Shown here one piece after another: positions 58,654 to 64,000 of a stretch of DNA of 64,000 bases; the first letter of the stretch is position 1; each line of letters begins with the position of its first letter. Under the pieces are notes generated by a model. The model made no database searches. It worked only from the letters and a program-made list of their open reading frames with translations, and was not told where the DNA came from. Origin of the DNA: Megalopta genalis (Eukaryota > Arthropoda > Insecta > Hymenoptera > Halictidae); contig NC_135019.1 in the NCBI RefSeq assembly GCF_051020955.1, positions 24,603,375-24,667,374 on the forward strand. Direction: 5' to 3'. A program made the position numbers and the translations under genes.

Positions 58654-59080
58654 AACGAACAACGAAGAACGAACAACGAACAACGAAGAACGAACAACGA
58701 ACAACGAACAACGAAGAACGAACAACGAACAACGAACAACGAACAACGAACAACGAACAACGAACAACGAACAACGAACAACGAACAACGAACAACGAAC
58801 AACGAACAACGAACAACGAACAACGAACAACGAACAACGAACAACGAACAACGAACAACGAACAACGAACAACGAACAACGAACAACGAACAACGAACAA
58901 CGAACAACGAACAACGAACAACGAACAACGAACAACGAACAACGAACAACGAACAACGAACAACGAACAACGAACAACGAACAACGAACAACGAACAACG
59001 AACAACGAACAACGAACAACGAACAACGAACAACGAACAACGAACAACGAACAACGAACAACGAACAACGAACAACGAAC
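58654..59080. repeat. HOR copy 1: closing Y block, 61 heptamers
   Basis: A few ZYY/ZYYY words near 58660-58720 precede pure Y to the copy boundary. Confidence 0.94.
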
Positions 59081-60018
59081 AACGAAGAACAAACAACAAA
59101 CAACAAACAACAAACAACGAAGAACAAACAACAAACAACGAAGAACAAACAACAAACAACGAAGAACAAACAACAAACAACGAAGAACAAACAACAAACA
59201 ACGAAGAACAAACAACAAACAACGAAGAACAAACAACAAACAACGAAGAACAAACAACAAACAACGAAGAACAAACAACAAACAACAAACAACGAAGAAC
59301 AAACAACAAACAACGAAGAACAAACAACAAACAACGAAGAACAAACAACAAACAACGAAGAACAAACAACAAACAACGAAGAACAAACAACAAACAACGA
59401 AGAACAAACAACAAACAACGAAGAACAAACAACAAACAACGAAGAACAAACAACAAACAACGAAGAACAAACAACAAACAACGAAGAACAAACAACAAAC
59501 AACGAAGAACAAACAACAAACAACGAAGAACAAACAACAAACAACGAAGAACAAACAACAAACAACGAAGAACAAACAACAAACAACGAAGAACAAACAA
59601 CAAACAACGAAGAACAAACAACAAACAACGAAGAACAAACAACAAACAACGAAGAACAAACAACAAACAACGAAGAACAAACAACAAACAACGAAGAACA
59701 AACAACAAACAACGAAGAACAAACAACAAACAACGAAGAACAAACAACAAACAACGAAGAACAAACAACAAACAACGAAGAACAAACAACAAACAACGAA
59801 GAACAAACAACAAACAACGAAGAACAAACAACAAACAACGAAGAACAAACAACAAACAACGAAGAACAAACAACAAACAACGAAGAACAAACAACAAACA
59901 ACGAAGAACAAACAACAAACAACGAAGATCAAACAACAAACAACGAAGAACAAACAACAAACAACGAAGAACAAACAACAAACAACGAAGAACAAACAAC
60001 AAACAACGAAGAACAAAC
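59081..60018. repeat. HOR copy 2: first ZXX array
   Basis: 134 heptamers: an opening ZXXXX, one ZXXX near 59275, 41 ZXX words and a final Z-X. One word carries GATC at 59927. Confidence 0.94.
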
Positions 60019-60319
60019 AAGAAACAACGAAGGACAAACAAGAAACAACGAAGAACAAACAAGAAACAACGAAGAACAAACAAGAAACAACGAAGAACAA
60101 ACAAGAAACAACGAAGAACAAACAAGAAACAACGAAGAACAAACAAGAAACAACGAAGAACAAACAAGAAACAACGAAGAACAAACAAGAAACAACGAAG
60201 AACAAACAAGAAACAACGAAGAACAAACAAGAAACAACGAAGAACAAACAAGAAACAACGAAGAACAAACAAGAAACAACGAAGAACAAACAAGTAACAA
60301 CGAAGAACAAACAAGAAAC
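60019..60319. repeat. HOR copy 2: AAGAAAC array, 15 units
   Basis: One word longer than copy 1. GGAC again follows the first unit, and AAGTAAC (T at 60295) is again penultimate. Confidence 0.94.
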
Positions 60320-60822
60320 AACAAACAACAAACAACGAAGAACAAACAACAAACAACAAACAACGAAGAAAAAAAAACAAACAACAAACAACGAAGAAGT
60401 AACAACAAACAACAAACAACGAAGAACAAACAACAAACAACGAAGAACAAACAACAAACAACAAACAACGAAGAACAAACAACAAACAACAAACAACGAA
60501 GAACAAACAGCAAACAACAAACAACGAAGAAAAAAAAACAAACAACAAACAACGAAGAAGTAACAACAAACAACAAACAACGAAGAACAAACAACAAACA
60601 ACAACAACGAAGAACAAACAACAAACAACAAACAACGAAGAACAAACAACAAACAACGAAGAACAAACAGCAAACAACAAACAACGAAGAACAAACAACA
60701 AACAACAAACAACGAAGTACAAACAACAAACAAAGAAGAACAAACAACAAACCACAAACAACGAAGAACAAACAACAAACAACAAACAACGAAGAACAAA
60801 CAACAAACAACAAACAACAAAC
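60320..60822. repeat. HOR copy 2: poly-A, GTAAC and GTAC cassette segment
   Basis: Same landmarks as copy 1: poly-A breaks near 60368 and 60530, GTAAC with T at 60400 and near 60560, the ACAACAACG break near 60603, and a GTAC cassette with T at 60718. Confidence 0.92.
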
Positions 60823-61893
60823 AACGAAGAACAAACAACAAACAACGAAGAACAAACAACAAACAACGAAGAACAAACAACAAACAACGAAGAACAAACA
60901 ACAAACAACGAAGAACAAACAACAAACAACGAAGAACAAACAACAAACAACGAAGAACAAACAACAAACAACGAAGAACAAACAACAAACAACGAAGAAC
61001 AAACAACAAACAACGAAGAACAAACAACAACCAACGAAGAACAAACAACAAACAACGAAGAACAAACAACAAACAACGAAGAACAAACAACAAACAACGA
61101 CGAACAAACAACAAACAACGAAGAACAAACAACAAACAACGAAGAACAAACAACAAACAACGAAGAACAAACAACAAACAACGAAGAACAAACAACAAAC
61201 AACGAAGAACAAACAACAAACAACGAAGAACAAACAACAAACAACGAAGAACAAACAACAAACAACGAAGAACAAACAACAAACAACGAAGAACAAACAA
61301 CAAACAACGAAGAACAAACAACAAACAACGAAGAACAAACAACAAACAACGAAGAACAAACAACAAACAACGAAGAACAAACAACAAACAACGAAGAACA
61401 AACAACAAACAACGAAGAACAAACAACAAACAACGAAGAACAAACAACAAACAACGAAGAACAAACAACAAACAACGAAGAACAAACAACAAACAACGAA
61501 GAACAAACAACAAACAACGAAGAACAAACAACAAACAACGAAGAACAAACAACAAACAACGAAGAACAAACAACAAACAACGAAGAACAAACAACAAACA
61601 ACGAAGAACAAACAACAAACAACGAAGAACAAACAACAAACAACGAAGAACAAACAACAAACAACGAAGAACAAACAACAAACAACGAAGAACAAACAAC
61701 AAACAACGAAGAACAAACAACAAACAACGAAGAACAAACAACAAACAACGAAGAACAAACAACAAACAACGAAGAACAAACAACAAACAACGAAGAACAA
61801 ACAACAAACAACGAAGAACAAACAACAAACAACGAAGAACAAACAACAAACAACGAAGAACAAACAACAAACAACGAAGAACAAACAACAAAC
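60823..61893. repeat. HOR copy 2: second ZXX array, 51 words
   Basis: 1,071 bp equals 51 ZXX words, followed by one ZXY hybrid word at the boundary. CCAACG near 61031 and AACGACG near 61099 correspond to copy 1. Confidence 0.94.
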
Positions 61894-62628
61894 AACGAAG
61901 AACAAACAACGAACAACGAAGAACGAACAACGAACAACGAAGAACGAACAACGAACAACGAAGAACGAACAACGAACAACGAAGAACGAACAACGAACAA
62001 CGAACAACGAACAACGAACAACGAACAACGAACAACGAACAACGAACAACGAACAACGAACAACGAACAACGAACAACGAACAACGAACAACGAACAACG
62101 AACAACGAACAACGAACAACGAACAACGAACAACGAACAACGAACAACGAACAACGAACAACGAACAACGAACAACGAACAACGAACAACGAACAACGAA
62201 GAACGAACAACGAAGAACGAACAACGAAGAACGAACAACGAAGAACGAACAACGAAGAACGAACAACGAAGAACGAACAACGAAGAACGAAGAACGAAGA
62301 ACGAACAACGAACAACGAACAACGAACAACGAACAACGAACAACGAACAACGAACAACGAACAACGAACAACGAACAACGAACAACGAACAACGAACAAC
62401 GAACAACGAACAACGAACAACGAACAACGAACAACGAACAACGAACAACGAACAACGAACAACGAACAACGAACAACGAACAACGAACAACGAACAACGA
62501 ACAACGAACAACGAACAACGAACAACGAACAACGAACAACGAACAACGAACAACGAACAACGAACAACGAACAACGAACAACGAACAACGAACAACGAAC
62601 AACGAAGAACGAACAACGAAGAACGAAC
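61894..62628. repeat. HOR copy 2: Y zone with ZYY and ZY words
   Basis: Opens with a ZXY transition word, then ZYY words, pure Y, a ZY run near 62196-62285, a short ZZ run, pure Y, and two ZY words. It is 102 heptamers from 61915, against 97 in copy 1. Confidence 0.93.
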
Positions 62629-63167
62629 AACAAACAACGAAGAACAAACAACAAACAACGAAGAACAAACAACAAACAACGAAGAACAAACAACAAACAA
62701 CGAAGAACAAACAACAAACAACGAAGAACAAACAACAAACAACAAACAACGAAGAACAAACAACAAACAACAAACAACAAACAGCAAACAACGAAGAACA
62801 AACAACAAACAACAAACAACGAAGAACAAACAACAAACAACGAAGAACAAACAACAAACAGCAAACAACGAAGAACAAACAACAAACAACAAACAACGAA
62901 GAACAAACAACAAACAACAAACAACGAAGAACGAACAACAAACAACAAACAACAAACAACAAACAACGAAGAACAAACAACAAACAACAAACAACGAAGA
63001 ACAAACAACAAACAACAAACAACGAAGAACAAACAGCAAACAACAAACAACGAAGAACAAACAACAAACAACAAACAACGAAGTACAAACAACAAACAAA
63101 GAAGAACAAACAACAAACCACAAACAACGAAGAACAAACAACAAACAACGAAGAACAAACAACAAAC
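62629..63167. repeat. HOR copy 2: mixed Z/X segment with GTAC cassette
   Basis: Matches 56638-57176 in order and in length. It lacks the CATAC variant of copy 1. The cassette GTAC has T at 63084. Confidence 0.9.
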
Positions 63168-63678
63168 AACGAAGAACGAACAACGAACAACGAAGAACGA
63201 ACAACGAACAACGAAGAACGAACAACGAACAACGAAGAACGAACAACGAACAACGAAGAACGAACAACGAACAACGAACAACGAACAACGAACAACGAAG
63301 AACGAACAACGAACAACGAAGAACGAACAACGAACAACGAAGAACGAACAACGAACAACGAAGAACGAACAACGAACAACGAAGAACGAACAACGAACAA
63401 CGAAGAACGAACAACGAACAACGAAGAACGAACAACGAACAACGAAGAACGAACAACGAACAACGAAGAACGAACAACGAACAACGAAGAACGAACAACG
63501 AACAACGAAGAACGAACAACGAACAACGAAGAACGAACAACGAACAACGAAGAACGAACAACGAACAACGAAGAACGAACAACGAACAACGAAGAACGAA
63601 CAACGAACAACGAAGAACGAACAACGAACAACGAAGAACGAACAACGAACAACGAAGAACGAACAACGAACAACGAAG
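63168..63678. repeat. HOR copy 2: ZYY array, 24 word lengths
   Basis: 511 bp equals 24 words plus a closing Z. One word near 63262-63300 has Y in place of Z, giving a run of five Y. Confidence 0.94.
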
Positions 63679-63832
63679 AACGAGCAACGAGCAACGAAGA
63701 ACGAGCAACGAGCAACGAAGAACGAGCAACGAGCAACGAAGAACGAGCAACGAGCAACGAGCAACGAACAACGAGCAACGAGCAACGAACAACGAGCAAC
63801 GAACAACGAGCAACGAGCAACGAACAACGAGC
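63679..63832. repeat. HOR copy 2: AACGAGC zone, 22 heptamers
   Basis: With G for AACGAGC the order is GG Z GG Z GG Z GGG Y GG Y G Y GG Y G. Relative to copy 1, three heptamers (21 bp) are added within the G/Y part. Confidence 0.94.
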
Positions 63833-64000
63833 AACGAACAACGAACAACGAACAACGAACAACGAACAACGAACAACGAACAACGAACAACGAACAACGA
63901 ACAACGAACAACGAACAACGAACAACGAACAACGAACAACGAACAACGAACAACGAACAACGAACAACGAACAACGAACAACGAACAACGAACAACGAAC
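63833..64000. repeat. HOR copy 2: Y block running off the window
   Basis: At least 24 Y units reach the last base. In copy 1 the corresponding block has 23 units before the Z run, so copy 2 already differs or has extra Y units. Confidence 0.93.

Larger units (their letters stand above)
53160..59080. repeat. 5.9-kb HOR, copy 1
   Basis: The copy is a fixed series of sub-arrays: ZXX, ZX-AAGAAAC, poly-A/GTAAC/GTAC segment, second ZXX, Y zone, mixed segment, ZYY, GAGC, Y. It then continues through a Z run, Y, a CGACG-bearing ZXX segment and Y. The first part of this order repeats from 59081. Total length 5,921 bp. Confidence 0.93.
1..64000. repeat. Heptanucleotide satellite array spanning the whole window
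   Basis: A 7-bp period runs from the first to the last base. Three heptamers make up nearly everything: X (AACAAAC), Y (AACGAAC) and Z (AACGAAG). No stretch of unique sequence is visible. The + strand is almost T-free, so X blocks contain only A and C. Rare variants (GATGAAC, GTAC, GATC, AGC, GAGC, GGAC, CATC, poly-A) mark particular copies. Long pure blocks, repeated words and kilobase HORs are typical of eukaryotic heterochromatin. The species cannot be fixed from this sequence alone. Confidence 0.98.
59081..64000. repeat. 5.9-kb HOR, copy 2, cut by the window edge
   Basis: The sub-array order of copy 1 repeats. Landmark offsets between copies are 5,956, 5,977, 6,019 and again 5,956 bp, so length differences are 21, 42 and 63 bp, whole numbers of 21-bp words. 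Copy 2 stops at the Y block after the AACGAGC zone. Confidence 0.93.

Noticed and set aside
9932..59930. GATC sites as a functional signal (methylation or binding)
   Set aside because: The eight GATC sites found are single A-to-T changes of the GAAC in Z-X junctions. Six mark HOR unit ends or nearby words through shared descent. They are useful landmarks, but nothing suggests a function.
37755..63995. An 8,746-codon open frame on the - strand, and similar giant frames at 16574-37894, 9934-23394, 27067-44802 and elsewhere
   Set aside because: Frames on the same strand overlap one another in different phases across the whole window. They consist only of repeat-encoded heptapeptides, mostly begin at TTG, and stop wherever a chance T on the + strand makes a stop. 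No domain, codon bias or composition separates them from the repeat.
1..64000. Telomere repeat (a 7-bp unit as in plants)
   Set aside because: Plant-type telomeres are TTTAGGG/CCCTAAA with G runs. These heptamers have no G run, and interspersed HORs are not expected in a terminal array. Telomere-adjacent location cannot be excluded.
1..64000. G-quadruplex or hairpin-forming repeat
   Set aside because: No run of two or more G appears except the rare GGAC and GGAG variants. Strands with almost no T and little paired G/C cannot form stable hairpins.

Overview
The whole 64,000-base window is one simple-sequence satellite. I see no protein gene, RNA gene, mobile element, CRISPR array, promoter or unique-sequence island in it. 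Almost every base fits a 7-bp period. Read in the register AAC-NAAN, nearly all heptamers are one of three: X = AACAAAC, Y = AACGAAC, Z = AACGAAG. The fourth combination, AACAAAG, is almost absent. T is nearly missing from the + strand and occurs only in rare variants, which serve as landmarks. The letters X, Y and Z are used throughout, and words such as ZXX (21 bp) or ZYXX (28 bp) name higher-order units.

The window suggests a eukaryotic heterochromatic satellite (pericentromeric, centromeric or sex-chromosome-like): tens of kilobases of short tandem repeat, long perfect homopolymeric blocks and several layers of higher-order repeat (HOR). X is a cyclic permutation of AAACAAC. From memory, that is one of the abundant 7-bp satellites of the Drosophila virilis group, alongside AAACTAC-type families. 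This points to a comparable satellite but does not identify the species. Very long reading frames exist on both strands only because T-free DNA and its complement have almost no way to spell stop codons. I treat none of them as genes.

Layout. 1-840: mixed ZXXX/ZXX words and a GATGAAC landmark. 841-2576: a pure Y block of 248 units. 2577-2925: ZYXX. 2990-4312: an X block. 4313-10170: mixed Z/X words with short Y blocks. 10171-15100: an irregular Y/AGCGAAC-rich zone with a direct duplication of about 1.3 kb. 15101-24237: a kilobase-scale HOR in which two unit types alternate. 24238-25077: a Y block. 25764-31694: large X blocks around a Y zone. 31912-32919: a Y block bracketed by AGCGAAC runs. 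32920-35761: a 252/266-bp HOR. 35762-49654: X blocks (278 and 430 units among them) alternating with mixed, cassette-bearing arrays and one Y zone containing a Z run. 49655-53159: cassette-bearing mixed array. 53160-64000: a 5.9-kb HOR, one full copy followed by a second copy cut by the window edge.

Nothing here works as a set of genes. The organisation is that of repeat evolution: point variants create new heptamers, these are fixed into 14-, 21- and 28-bp words, words are amplified in register by unequal exchange or slippage, and whole mosaics are duplicated as units of 0.25, 1.4-1.75 and 5.9 kb.
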